Shown here: positions 53,787 to 64,000 of the stretch, one piece after another
Layout: each line of letters begins with the position of its first letter
Position numbering within the stretch: position 1 is the stretch's first letter
Source of the DNA: Halopolyspora algeriensis
GTDB lineage: Bacteria; Actinomycetota; Actinomycetes; Mycobacteriales; Pseudonocardiaceae
DNA length: 64,000 bases
Direction of reading: 5' to 3'
Assembly (NCBI RefSeq): GCF_003337235.1
Contig: NZ_QPJC01000013.1
Location: 62,001 to 126,000, forward strand
Program-made: the position numbers and the translations under genes
The notes under the pieces: generated by a model
What the model was told of the DNA's origin: nothing
Databases searched by the model: none
The model's input: the letters and a program-made list of their open reading frames with translations, nothing else

Positions 53787-53812
53787 AAGTGGTACAAGAA
53801 ATGGTACCACTT
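53787..53812 (-). promoter_or_regulatory. yefM-yoeB operator dyad
   Basis: AAGTGGTAC (53787-53795) and GTACCACTT (53804-53812) are perfect 9-bp arms with an 8-bp spacer, just upstream of the ribosome site. TGGTACCATTT on the minus strand is shared with the mazE promoter. Confidence 0.7.
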
Positions 53813-53865
53813 TGTTTTTCGTGTGGCGATCCTCCTCGGCGGCCGGCCTTACGGTCCCAGCCCGG

Positions 53866-54063
53866 TCAGCGCCGTGTGTCGAAGTCGCCGTGCTTGGTGC
53901 GGTCGAGGAAGGCGCGCCACGTCCGAGGTGTGAAGGAGAAGGTGTCGCCGTCGGGGTCCTTGGAGTCGCGGACTCCGATACCCGTGCCGGTGATCCGGAC
54001 CTCCACGCAGTTGTCGCTGGCGCCGGAGCTGCGGCTGCTCTTGAACCAACCCGTGTCCACCAT
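53866..54063 (-). CDS. DUF397 domain protein
   Basis: A 65-residue protein with the complete DUF397 pattern: WFKSSRSSGASDNCVEVRI, RDSKDPDGDTFSFTPRTWRA and FLDRTKHGDFD. Such proteins act as small partners of XRE regulators in streptomycetes and relatives, in some cases as an antitoxin or developmental switch. The ATG overlaps the upstream regulator's stop by 1 nt (TGATG). Confidence 0.88.
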   Translation of the reverse strand: MVDTGWFKSSRSSGASDNCVEVRITGTGIGVRDSKDPDGDTFSFTPRTWRAFLDRTKHGDFDTRR

Positions 54064-54929
54064 CAGACCTCCTCGAGAAGTCGTTCAACCCACACTGTCG
54101 AGTCGGCAGGGCTCATCGCGAGTTCGCGTATCCGCTCGAACAGTCGTGACAATGCTTCGGTGTCCGCTTCCCCGTCGAGATAGACGGACGGTCCGTAGAG
54201 CACAGAAGAGAAGGCTACCGGTGCGCTTTCGCCCATGAAACCGAAGACGGTGAAACCTCCACCGAGAGCAGGAGTGATGGTTGCCTGCCTCGGCAGGACC
54301 TGCACCGAGGGACCATTTTGTCGGCGCATCAGCGACAGAACATGGTCGAGTTGTTCCTTCTTGAGTTCGGGGCTTCCCGGCATGGATCGGAGTGCCTCGT
54401 CCGTCACCACGATACGTATGTTCTGTGGTCCGTCCGTTCCCAACGTCCTGGCCTGGCGCTCCATACGGAAAGTCACCCGATCCTCGAACTCGGCTTCCGA
54501 GGACTTCGGCAAGATGCCGTCCCAGTCATTGACCACGGCACGTATGTAGCCGGGCGACTGAAGCAGGCCGGGGATGATGCTGGGTTCGTAGCTGTTGATC
54601 TCGCCGGCGCTGGCTTCCAGGTCGGCGAACCGCTGGTAGGCGCGCGGTAGCACATCGGTGTAGGGGCGTCGAGGTTGGCGCTTGCGTGCCTCGGCGGCCA
54701 GGGCGAGAACGGTTTCGCGTTCCTCGCCGGTGACACCGTAGAGATCCAGCAGTGCGGCGAGATCGTCGGAGGAGACCGTGCTCTTGCCCTCTTCCAACTC
54801 GGCGATGCGGGATCGCACCTTGCCGAGTACGTCGGCGGCCTCTTGCCGGGACTTGTCCGCGCTTGTTCGTAGGCGTTGCAGCGCGAGTCCCAGTTGTCGA
54901 CGCTCCAGCGTCTGACGCACCCGGCCCAC
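54063..54929 (-). CDS. XRE helix-turn-helix regulator with DUF5753
   Basis: A 288-residue protein. The N-terminal HTH (GLALQRLRTSADKSRQEAAD, VRSRIAELEEGKSTVSSDDL, residues about 13-60) is followed by DUF5753 (YQRFADLEASAGEINSYEPS, IIPGLLQSPGYIRAVV, and a C-terminal YLDGEADTEALSRLF). This is the typical actinomycete partner of DUF397. The GTG at 54927-54929 has AGGAGG upstream. Two matching 12-bp palindromes upstream (54988, 55018) are probable autoregulatory sites. Confidence 0.9.
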   Translation of the reverse strand: MGRVRQTLERRQLGLALQRLRTSADKSRQEAADVLGKVRSRIAELEEGKSTVSSDDLAALLDLYGVTGEERETVLALAAEARKRQPRRPYTDVLPRAYQRFADLEASAGEINSYEPSIIPGLLQSPGYIRAVVNDWDGILPKSSEAEFEDRVTFRMERQARTLGTDGPQNIRIVVTDEALRSMPGSPELKKEQLDHVLSLMRRQNGPSVQVLPRQATITPALGGGFTVFGFMGESAPVAFSSVLYGPSVYLDGEADTEALSRLFERIRELAMSPADSTVWVERLLEEV

Positions 54930-54987
54930 TGGTGACCTCCTTGCCGCGCATGATCGACGACTGTCACCCGATCAGTGCATTTCTAGG

Positions 54988-55029
54988 TCCGGTATCGGAT
55001 CCTAGTCTCAATACAAATCCGATATCGGA
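54988..55029. promoter_or_regulatory. Two 12-bp operator sites upstream of the XRE gene
   Basis: TCCGGTATCGGA (54988-54999, one mismatch) and TCCGATATCGGA (55018-55029, perfect palindrome) are 30 bp apart centre to centre, three helical turns on one DNA face. They lie between the XRE gene and the divergent small ORF at 55086, so both may be controlled. Confidence 0.65.
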
Positions 55030-55085
55030 CTTACGCTTCGGCTTTCGCCGCCAACCTTAGCCAGCCACACCGAAGGGGTGTGATC

Positions 55086-55283
55086 ATGAGTTTGTACGCG
55101 CAGTCCGGAGTGTCCGTCGAGTCCTACGTCGAGATGCGGCCGGGGGTGTCGGTGCGCTGCGAGGTGGATCGCCTCAACGATCAGGCGACGCTCTCGTTCG
55201 GCGCCCGCGAGGACTTCATGCTCCTGCTGGACCGCAACGCCCTGGTACAGCTCGTGGACCTGGGCACCAGGGCGATCGGGTGA
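55086..55283 (+). CDS. Small conserved-looking protein, function unknown
   Basis: A 65-residue protein (start MSLYAQSGVSVESYVEMRPG, then FGAREDFMLLLDRNALVQLV) that looks like a compact mixed alpha/beta fold. The ATG at 55086 follows GAAGGGGTG; a GTG at 55080 is an alternative. It is divergent from the XRE/DUF397 operon and shares the region with its operators, so it may be a regulated partner. I recognise no family. Confidence 0.6.
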   Translation: MSLYAQSGVSVESYVEMRPGVSVRCEVDRLNDQATLSFGAREDFMLLLDRNALVQLVDLGTRAIG

Positions 55284-55377
55284 GCTCGACGCACCCGGGC
55301 CCGATCCGGCGCTGTGAGAGCTCCGGCTCCGGGCCCGCGAGGCGCCGGACCTCCGGGGGCCGAACCGCGCGGGCTCC

Positions 55378-56928
<1,551 letters not shown>

Positions 56929-56976
56929 TCACGTTCGGCCACCCGTTCGTGTGGTCAGCGCCGGAACCGCGTTGCC

Positions 56977-57483
56977 CTACGGCTCCTCGCCGCCGAGGTG
57001 GGGTTCGAAGGAGTGGTAGCCGGAGTAGTTGCGGAAGATCCGGCTGTAGAGTTCGGAGCCGTCGTCGAAGGTCGCGTCCTCGACCTGCTTGACCTCCAGC
57101 ACGTGCTTGAGCTTCCAGCTCACCAGCCGGTGGTTCTCGTCGGAGTAGCTGACCTCGTGCTGCTTGCCGTACTCCCGTGCCTTCTCCCGGGCCTCGTCCT
57201 CGGACTCGGCGGTGAGCAGGACGAACGACTCCTCGTAGAGCGGCTCGTAGTCGGGCGCGTCCGAGCTGGATTCGATCAGGACCACGGCCACGTAGGGCTC
57301 GGGGTCGGCGGTGGCGAACACGCCGCCGCGCTGCTCGTGCGGATCGATGGTGCCCGACCCGATGTTGATCGAACGCTGTTGCTCGCCGGCGAGTTCCCCG
57401 GCGAGCTCGTCGGGAAGGTCGCCGGTGTCCGGCTCGGAGGGGGGCGTCTGTGAGGGGTCCGACCCGCTGCCGGGGGTACTCAT
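56977..57483 (-). CDS. DUF4288 domain protein
   Basis: A 168-residue protein with a disordered acidic N-terminus (about 65 residues, Pro/Ser/Asp-rich) and a DUF4288 domain: VAVVLIESSSDAPDYEPLYE, LLTAESEDEAREKAREYGK, WKLKHVLEVKQVEDATFDDG. The family is small and of unknown function. The ATG at 57481-57483 is the start. It lies between fumC and guaB1 on the same strand. Confidence 0.75.
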   Translation of the reverse strand: MSTPGSGSDPSQTPPSEPDTGDLPDELAGELAGEQQRSINIGSGTIDPHEQRGGVFATADPEPYVAVVLIESSSDAPDYEPLYEESFVLLTAESEDEAREKAREYGKQHEVSYSDENHRLVSWKLKHVLEVKQVEDATFDDGSELYSRIFRNYSGYHSFEPHLGGEEP

Positions 57484-57550
57484 GATTCCACTGTCTCACC
57501 CGGGCCCGTGAGCACGCGCGGGTGGCCGGTGCGCTCCGGCGCGCGGAGGC

Positions 57551-57601
57551 GAGTGAACGGACCGTTCGTTTCTTCTGTCCGGGCGAACGGTCCGTTCACT
57601 C
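57551..57601 (-). terminator. Very strong terminator of fumC
   Basis: A perfect 18-bp stem (57551-57568 with 57584-57601) with a 15-nt loop, 8 bp after the fumC stop in its direction. Each arm contains AACGGACCGTT-type sub-palindromes. Confidence 0.8.
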
Positions 57602-57609
57602 GGTATGTG

Positions 57610-59007
<1,398 letters not shown>

Positions 59008-59237
59008 GGCGAAAGTGTGGACCGTCGACCGGCGGCAAGTCAGTATGGGTTGCACCACGTGCGTGTCGATCACGCGTCGGAATGCCGGTCACCGGGCGCG
59101 GCATGGGATCCGGGCACCGCCGGGTATCGCCGATACGGGCTACTGCGCTGCCCTTCGCCGAGCTGAGGGCTACGCCGCAGGCGTGCGGACAGCTAGCCTG
59201 AGGTCGATGTCACACCCGACCGGGAAATGGATGACTC

Positions 59238-60242
59238 ATGACTGCTGACGCGGTGACGGACAAGCCGGTCTCCGAGGAGGTCGACCTACTCGTGGTGGGC
59301 GCCGGGCCGACGGGCCTGTTCGCCGCGTACTACGCCGGATTCCGGGGTCTGTCGGTGGCGGTGCTGGACTCGCTGCCCGAGCCCGGTGGTCAGGTGACCG
59401 CCATGTACCCGGAGAAGATGATTTTCGACGTGGCCGGGTTCCCCGAGGTGCGGGGACGGGATCTCGTCGCCGGCCTGGTCGAGCAGGCGAGCCAGTACGA
59501 CCCCACGTACCTGCTGGGGCGCCATGCCGCCGGGCTCTCCGAAGTGGATGGCGGCTTGCTGGTGGAGACGAGTGAGGGCGCCACGGTGCGCACCGGGGCG
59601 GTGTTGATCACCGCCGGGATCGGGGAGTTCAACCCGCGCCCGCTGCCCGCCGGTGACGGCTGGGTCGGCCGCGGCGTCGTGCACTTCATCCCCGAGCTCG
59701 CCGCCCACAAGGGACACGACGTGGTGGTGGTCGGAGGTGGGGATTCGGCCTTCGACTGGGCGCTGGCGCTGCACCCGGTGGCGCGCAGCATCACGCTGGT
59801 GCACCGGAGGGCCCGCTTCCGGGCGCAGGCCGGTCTCGTGAGCAAAGTCGAGGACCTCGGGATTCCGCTGATCACCGAGGCCGAGATCGCCGAGATCAAC
59901 GGTGACGACACCGGTGTGCACGAGGTCGTCGTGAACCTCGCGGACGGGCAGTCGCGCACCCTGCCCGCGCAGACCGTGGTCGCCGCGCTCGGGTTCACCG
60001 CCGACCTCGGAGCGATCGAGTCGTGGGGACTGGAGCTGGACAAGCGCACGATCCGGGTGGACACGACGATGCGGACCAACCGGGAGCGCATCTACGCGGC
60101 GGGGGACGTCGCCACCTATACCGGCAAGGTCAAGCTCATCGCCACCGGCTTCGGGGAGGCGGCCACCGCGGTGAACAACATCGCGGTGGCTCTCAACCCC
60201 AAGGCGCGCCTGTTTCCGGGCCACTCCACGGACAAGGGGTGA
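59238..60242 (+). CDS. Ferredoxin-NADP reductase-like flavoprotein
   Basis: A 334-residue thioredoxin-reductase-fold oxidoreductase without a CxxC redox pair. FAD binding is at LLVVGAGPTGLFAAYYAGF (residues 17-35) and IYAAGDVATYTGKVKLIATG (C-terminal), NADP binding at VVVVGGGDSAFDWALALHP. Lack of the Cys pair and the GQVTAMYPEKMIFDVAGFP stretch place it with bacterial-type FNRs that reduce ferredoxin or flavodoxin. The ATG at 59238 is the start. It ends 43 bp from the convergent glpX stop. Confidence 0.85.
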   Translation: MTADAVTDKPVSEEVDLLVVGAGPTGLFAAYYAGFRGLSVAVLDSLPEPGGQVTAMYPEKMIFDVAGFPEVRGRDLVAGLVEQASQYDPTYLLGRHAAGLSEVDGGLLVETSEGATVRTGAVLITAGIGEFNPRPLPAGDGWVGRGVVHFIPELAAHKGHDVVVVGGGDSAFDWALALHPVARSITLVHRRARFRAQAGLVSKVEDLGIPLITEAEIAEINGDDTGVHEVVVNLADGQSRTLPAQTVVAALGFTADLGAIESWGLELDKRTIRVDTTMRTNRERIYAAGDVATYTGKVKLIATGFGEAATAVNNIAVALNPKARLFPGHSTDKG

Positions 60243-60285
60243 TCCCGCCCTCCGCAGGCGGCACGGTGAGCCGCCTGCGGAGGCC

Positions 60286-61335
60286 TCAGGGAAGCATCCC
60301 CTGGCGGGCCGGAACCTGGCCGGTGTCGAAGTCGACATCGGAGTACTCACGCAGCTTGCCCAGCTTGTGGGAACCCTCGATCAAGCGGACCGTCCCGGAC
60401 TTCGACCGCATCATGAGCGACTGGGTGGTGGCACGGTTGGCGCGGTAGTGCACGCCGCGCAGCAGGGCCCCGTCGGTGATTCCGGTGGCGCAGAAGAAGA
60501 CGTTGTCCCCGCTCACCAGGTCGGAGGTGGTCAGCACCCGGTCGAGGTCGTGGCCTGCCTGCTTGACCTGCTCCCGCTCTTCGTCGTCCTTGGGCCACAA
60601 CCGAGCCTGGATCTCCCCGTCCATGCACTTCAGCGCGCAGGCGGTGATGATGCCTTCGGGGGTACCGCCGATACCCATGAGCATGTCCACGCCGCTGTCC
60701 GGCCGGGCCGCCGCGATGGCTCCCGCGACATCACCGTCGGAGATGAACTGGATCCGGGCGCCTGCCTCCCGCACCTCGGAGACCAGGTTCTCGTGGCGGG
60801 GCCGGTCGAGGATGCAGACCGTCACATCCGCGACGTCGATGTGCTTGGCCTTGGCCACCCGGCGGACGTTCTCCCCCACGGGGGCGCTCAGGTCGACGAG
60901 CCCGGCAGCCTCCGGCCCGACGGCGAGCTTTTCCATGTAGAACACCGCCGACGGGTCGAACATCGCGTGCCGCTCGGCGACCGCCAGCACGGCCAGCGCG
61001 TTCGGCATCCCCTTGCTCAGCAAGGTGGTGCCGTCGATCGGGTCCACGGCGACGTCGCACTCCGGACCGTTGTGGTTGCCGACTTCCTCACCGTTGAACA
61101 GCATCGGCGCCTCGTCCTTCTCGCCTTCGCCGATGACCACGACACCGCGCATCGACACCGTGCCGATGAGCTTGCGCATGGCGTCGACTGCCGCGCCGTC
61201 CCCGGAATTCTTGTCGCCGCGGCCGACCCAGCGGCCGGAGGCCATCGCCGCGGCTTCGGTGACCCGGACCAACTCCATGGCCATGTTCCGGTCCGGAGCC
61301 TCCATGCGGGGACTTTCGGTGCTGGATGTGTTCAT
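60286..61335 (-). CDS. glpX: Class II fructose-1,6-bisphosphatase
   Basis: A 349-residue gluconeogenic enzyme hydrolysing fructose 1,6-bisphosphate. [20 protein letters not shown] holds the metal-binding [22 protein letters not shown] an earlier metal site, and [20 protein letters not shown] the sugar-phosphate region. The ATG at 61333-61335 starts a complete family-length protein. Matches Rv1099c. Confidence 0.93.
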   Translation of the reverse strand: MNTSSTESPRMEAPDRNMAMELVRVTEAAAMASGRWVGRGDKNSGDGAAVDAMRKLIGTVSMRGVVVIGEGEKDEAPMLFNGEEVGNHNGPECDVAVDPIDGTTLLSKGMPNALAVLAVAERHAMFDPSAVFYMEKLAVGPEAAGLVDLSAPVGENVRRVAKAKHIDVADVTVCILDRPRHENLVSEVREAGARIQFISDGDVAGAIAAARPDSGVDMLMGIGGTPEGIITACALKCMDGEIQARLWPKDDEEREQVKQAGHDLDRVLTTSDLVSGDNVFFCATGITDGALLRGVHYRANRATTQSLMMRSKSGTVRLIEGSHKLGKLREYSDVDFDTGQVPARQGMLP

Positions 61336-61531
61336 GGCGCCTCCCGGTGGCGAGCAGGGATCGTGGTGACTCGGTACTGGCGAGTCCCGGGCGGTGGCCG
61401 ACGGCCCTTGCCGACCACCGCGCCTGGTTGGTGCGGATCTTTCCAGATCCACGTGGCCCGGGGCGGAGCCGCGTGGTCGAGACCACTCCCGTGCGGCCGG
61501 CCGGAGCGCGTGCCACGCCGTGAGTGAGAGC

Positions 61532-62134
61532 ATGAGGGGCGTGACCCAGCAGCGCAACCAGCAGGCGGCAGGGGTGCGGCCGACCCATCCCGTGCGGTCG
61601 ATGCTGTTCACGATGCTGCCATTGGCACTGATCGTTCTCGGCATCGCAGGCATCACCGGCCAGTGCTCGTTCAGTCCGCTGGGGCCCTCCACCGAACCGG
61701 GCTCGGCTCCCACGGTCGACGCGAGCGCGGAATTGCGCCGGGCGTCCGCCCGGGTCGACTTCCCGGTGGTCGAGCCCCGGCTGCCTTCGGGATGGCGCGC
61801 CAACTCCGCCGATGTGGGCAGTGTCGAATCCGGTACGCAGGCAGTGCGGGTGGGCTGGCTGACCGGGGGAGCGCACTACATGCGCCTGTCGCAGTCCCCG
61901 GCCGCGGAGGCCGAGCTGGTGGCGTTCGAGACCGGGCGTACCCCGCGTGCCCAGGGGGTGGTTCGGGCAGCGGACACTCGCTGGGTGGTGTACGACAGCG
62001 TGCGCACGGAGAAGGCCTGGGTCGCCGAGCGCGACGGAGTGCGCCTGCTCATCACCGGTAGCGGCACCGAGCAGGAGTTCCGCATCCTGGCCCGGTCGGC
62101 CCTTTCGGCGCCGGTCGTCACCCCGCAGCGCTGA
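61532..62134 (+). CDS. DUF4245 membrane-anchored protein
   Basis: A 200-residue protein with one membrane helix ([20 protein letters not shown]) and an extracytoplasmic domain of about 150 residues ([48 protein letters not shown]). This is the actinobacterial DUF4245 family (Rv1100), always near glpX; function unknown. Start choice is uncertain: ATG 61532 is used; GTG at 61520 and 61541 are in frame. Confidence 0.8.
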   Translation: MRGVTQQRNQQAAGVRPTHPVRSMLFTMLPLALIVLGIAGITGQCSFSPLGPSTEPGSAPTVDASAELRRASARVDFPVVEPRLPSGWRANSADVGSVESGTQAVRVGWLTGGAHYMRLSQSPAAEAELVAFETGRTPRAQGVVRAADTRWVVYDSVRTEKAWVAERDGVRLLITGSGTEQEFRILARSALSAPVVTPQR

Positions 62135-62198
62135 CGCGGACCTCGTTTCCCGGCGAGTCCGTACCGGTTATGCCGGTGGGCCGCACAGGCCGTCGGGT

Positions 62199-62216
62199 AA
62201 GCGGCGTCAGCCGCTT
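62199..62216 (+). terminator. Hairpin after the DUF4245 gene
   Basis: AAGCGGC-GTCA-GCCGCTT (62199-62216) is a perfect 7-bp stem with a tetraloop, 65 bp after the stop, followed by GCTTTCC. Confidence 0.6.
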
Positions 62217-62383
62217 GCTTTCCGCGTACGCAGCCGGCGTGCCCCCGCGGGGTCTCCGGCACAGCCTCGCGAGGACAGTGCCGACGTGATGTAGCAACCT
62301 ACCTGATGTCGGGGCTACCGCAGCGAGGCGACGCCGGAGGTTCCGCCACCCGCATCGCGGCCCGAGCCGACCCGTGTAACCGT

Positions 62384-62812
62384 TTAGCTCCCCTCGAACC
62401 AGTATTGGTTGACCCGGGCCACCGCCTGCTCCTTGCTCAGTGCCTTGACCTCGGATTCGGAGAGCCCGACACGATTGATGAGCAGGTATACCAGCACCGG
62501 GGGGAGCGCTTCCGCGACCGATCGAGGCACTCCCCGGTCGGGTAGTACGCCCTCGTCGACGCACGCCCGGAACTCCGTTTCCGAAACCTGAAGTTGATCG
62601 GCGAGGATGTGTTGCCACAGGGCAGGGCCGTAGTGGGTGCCGCCCTGTGGCGGATGGGAGATCCGCGTGCGCAGGACGCGCCCGTCGGGGAGGGCGAGTT
62701 CGTAGGTGACGTGCCGAGTGCCTGCCCCGGTGCGCACATCCCGCAGAGGCTGCCAGCCTTCGGCGCGGCAGAATCGTTCGTGGTCGGTGCGTGTGGGCTG
62801 CGGACGGTTCAC
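62384..62812 (-). CDS. Toxin-type protein of a Phd-linked module
   Basis: A 142-residue protein (RTDHERFCRAEGWQPLRDVR, TYELALPDGRVLRTRISHPP, YGPALWQHILADQLQVSETE) of a family that actinobacterial genomes annotate as cytotoxic translational repressor of toxin-antitoxin systems; the N-terminal part resembles a HicA/RelE-like small fold. The C-terminus (LVYLLINRVGLSESEVKALS) is helical. The GTG at 62810-62812 overlaps the antitoxin stop by 4 bp. Toxin identity comes from the pairing and my recollection of the family. Confidence 0.65.
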   Translation of the reverse strand: MNRPQPTRTDHERFCRAEGWQPLRDVRTGAGTRHVTYELALPDGRVLRTRISHPPQGGTHYGPALWQHILADQLQVSETEFRACVDEGVLPDRGVPRSVAEALPPVLVYLLINRVGLSESEVKALSKEQAVARVNQYWFEGS

Positions 62813-63225
62813 TCCGGGGTCCCCACCAGCCATTCGCGTAGCTGGGAATCGTTGCTGAGTTCGATCAGTTGCACCAGTCCCCAGTTGTCCCGGTGCTGTG
62901 GCGAATCGAGCAGGTGCTCCTGCCAGTCGGTGGCGTACTCGCGCAGAGCGGAGATCATCTCCTCGACCGTTTCGTCGAAGGAGGGGCCGTCCGCGGCGAC
63001 GGGGTGCCCGGGCAGGAACATGGACCACCCCGATTCCTCGGGGATCACCTGCGCGCGGGCCGTGGTGGTGGCCGCGAGGAAACGTCGCAGCCGCTCACTG
63101 TCGATGACCGCTGCGGTGCTGGTGTCCCGGCGCACCGTGGCCACCTGGCCCTTCTCGGCCGCATCGAGCAGATCCTTCAAGTGCGTGCGTGCATCGGTGT
63201 AGCTGTCGTAATGCACTGCGGACAT
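62809..63225 (-). CDS. Phd/YefM-like antitoxin with long C-terminal tail
   Basis: A 138-residue protein whose first 50 residues (YDSYTDARTHLKDLLDAAEK, VATVRRDTSTAAVIDSERLR) are Phd-fold; the remaining 85 residues are acidic and helical (FDETVEEMISALREYATDWQ), longer than in typical Phd antitoxins. The ATG at 63223-63225 has GGGAGG upstream. It is coupled to the toxin gene. Dyads upstream suggest autoregulation. Confidence 0.7.
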   Translation of the reverse strand: MSAVHYDSYTDARTHLKDLLDAAEKGQVATVRRDTSTAAVIDSERLRRFLAATTTARAQVIPEESGWSMFLPGHPVAADGPSFDETVEEMISALREYATDWQEHLLDSPQHRDNWGLVQLIELSNDSQLREWLVGTPE

Positions 63226-63242
63226 GACGCCTCCCTGATTCG

Positions 63243-63290
63243 ATTCCGATTTTCCGTCGGAATGCCAAGTACGTCAAGTACGCTACGTAC
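63243..63290 (-). promoter_or_regulatory. Antitoxin promoter region with dyad and iterated repeats
   Basis: ATTCCGA-N7-TCGGAAT (63243-63263, perfect 7-bp arms) is followed by AAGTACG at 63267-63273 and 63276-63282 and ACGTAC at 63285-63290, a 9-bp periodic array. This fits cooperative operator binding upstream of the antitoxin gene. Confidence 0.5.
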
Positions 63291-63320
63291 ATTGTGAAGC
63301 ACGGAGCGGAACGCCGGCGT

Positions 63321-63590
63321 TCACTCCTGCTCGTCCGTTTCCACCGAAGCAAGAGCACGGTCGACACGTTCCCGCGCGCCGGCAAGGTGGCGCTCGCAGG
63401 CGGCAGCCAGAGCCTCGCCGCGCTCCCACAGCGCCAGCGAGTCCTCCAGGGAAAGACCGCCCGCCTCCAGTTGCTGGACCACCTCGGTCAGTTCGTCGCG
63501 GGCTTGCTCGTAGCCGAGACGAGCCACCTCGGGATGCGCGGCCTCGGGATCGAACCCGCCTTCCGGACGGTCGTGTTCACTCGTGCTCAC
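63321..63590 (-). CDS. xseB: Exodeoxyribonuclease VII small subunit
   Basis: An 89-residue protein with the XseB core [20 protein letters not shown] and [20 protein letters not shown], a helical pair that binds the catalytic XseA. Exonuclease VII degrades single-stranded DNA from both ends. The GTG start overlaps the upstream gene's stop by 4 bp. Matches Rv1107c; xseA should lie beyond the right edge. Confidence 0.9.
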   Translation of the reverse strand: MSTSEHDRPEGGFDPEAAHPEVARLGYEQARDELTEVVQQLEAGGLSLEDSLALWERGEALAAACERHLAGARERVDRALASVETDEQE

Positions 63591-64000
63591 GGGATGGGAT
63601 TCTCCAACCTGCTCGGGACGGACACCATCGCCGTGGCGATCGCCTGGTCATAACCGACGAACGCCTCGGCGAACTCGGCACCGTCGCCCTCACGCACGGC
63701 ATCGTGGATACGCAACTGCGTCTCGGCGACCCTACGCCGGTGAGCGGCACCGTGGCCGCACCACCATCGGGTACCGACATAGAGCGAGATCGATTCGGCC
63801 AGTGCGCGCAGCCGGGCGGGCATGTCCCGGCGCTCCGGTGATTCGCAACCACCCAGCAGCGCCATCCAGCACCCCGCGGCCGTGGTGTTGGCTTCCTCGG
63901 CGCGCCGCCGTACCGCGTGGGCCCCCGGTCGTCCCGCCGGACCACTGGCGGCGATGCCGGTGAGGCCCGTGGCCGCCGATCTGGTGACCGCCACGGTCAG
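63587..64000 (-). CDS. Hypothetical protein, 5' end at or beyond the right edge
   Basis: The frame is open to the end of the window; a GTG at 63992-63994 gives 135 residues ([56 protein letters not shown]). The 4-bp GTGA overlap with xseB indicates a real translated gene. The composition is helical and not membrane-bound. I do not recognise the family; it is not an XseA C-terminus. Confidence 0.55.
   Translation of the reverse strand: MTVAVTRSAATGLTGIAASGPAGRPGAHAVRRRAEEANTTAAGCWMALLGGCESPERRDMPARLRALAESISLYVGTRWWCGHGAAHRRRVAETQLRIHDAVREGDGAEFAEAFVGYDQAIATAMVSVPSRLENPIP

Noticed and set aside
63577-63945. Alternative minus frame at the right edge
   Set aside because: Trp/Arg/Ser-rich shadow of the ORF that shares a GTGA overlap with xseB.

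Overview
The window is high-GC DNA from an actinomycete. Gene content and protein style suggest Pseudonocardiales (Saccharopolyspora/Actinopolyspora-like); this is an inference. The pointers are mycothiol chemistry (Mca), many GTG/TTG starts, leaderless-looking promoters, an XRE/DUF397 pair, a chaplin-like secreted protein, GuaB1, PhoH2, and gene order shared with Mycobacterium tuberculosis. The left edge (DUF501, lytic transglycosylase, Ppx/GppA) resembles the Rv1022-Rv1026 block. From about 25.9 kb to the right end the order follows Rv1074c-Rv1107c (fadA, SGNH hydrolase, cbs, Pra, metB, greA, DUF4307, mca, Rv1083-like, YyaL-like, hemolysin III, short cis-prenyltransferase, PhoH2, fumC, glpX, DUF4245, xseB) with lineage-specific insertions. 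The synteny is recalled from knowledge, not computed here.

Layout. 0-5 kb: end of DUF501, an AidB-like acyl-CoA dehydrogenase (minus), a Pro/Ser-rich secreted transglycosylase and ppx. 5-11 kb: a complete dipeptide/oligopeptide ABC importer operon (binding lipoprotein, two permeases, two ATPases) with a 14-bp operator-like palindrome upstream and a strong terminator. 11-13.8 kb: an accessory stretch with a candidate structured RNA, a DUF3800 gene, a PIN-toxin remnant, and a small-ORF/amidase cassette resembling a phage lysis module. 13.7-16.1 kb: S10 serine carboxypeptidase and family-5 uracil-DNA glycosylase. 16-17.7 kb: a HigBA toxin-antitoxin module flanked by a 62-bp perfect direct repeat of the udgB 3' end, a VOC gene cut at the second repeat copy, and MazEF. 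18-19.4 kb: type II NADH dehydrogenase. 19.6-22.6 kb: an unusual tRNA(UAA) followed by decayed genes (IS5-type transposase remnant, GNAT/ribbon-helix-helix chimera, frameshifted FitA with truncated FitB, truncated AAA ATPase) around an intact MerR/methyltransferase pair. 22.7-25.8 kb: STAS protein, YidC, Bax-inhibitor-1 family protein.

25.9-47.4 kb holds the conserved metabolic core: thiolase, transsulfuration (cbs, metB), threonine deaminase, tyrosine catabolism (hppD with a divergent AsnC regulator), greA, mca and the isoprenoid gene. It is interrupted at 39.5-43.5 kb by a translationally coupled hen1-pnkp RNA-repair operon. 47.6-57.5 kb carries a chaplin-like protein, DUF885 hydrolase, PfkB kinase, PhoH2, VOC and AraC genes, a YefM/YoeB pair, an XRE-DUF397 pair with two 12-bp operators, GuaB1 and DUF4288. 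57.6-64 kb ends with fumC, a ferredoxin-NADP reductase-like flavoprotein, glpX, DUF4245, another toxin-antitoxin pair and xseB.

The main theme beyond housekeeping is a high density of toxin-antitoxin modules, intact and decaying, several encoding predicted RNA-targeting toxins (HigB, MazF, YoeB), in the same window as an RNA-repair operon that can seal RNAs broken by ribotoxins. That functional link is an inference from co-occurrence.
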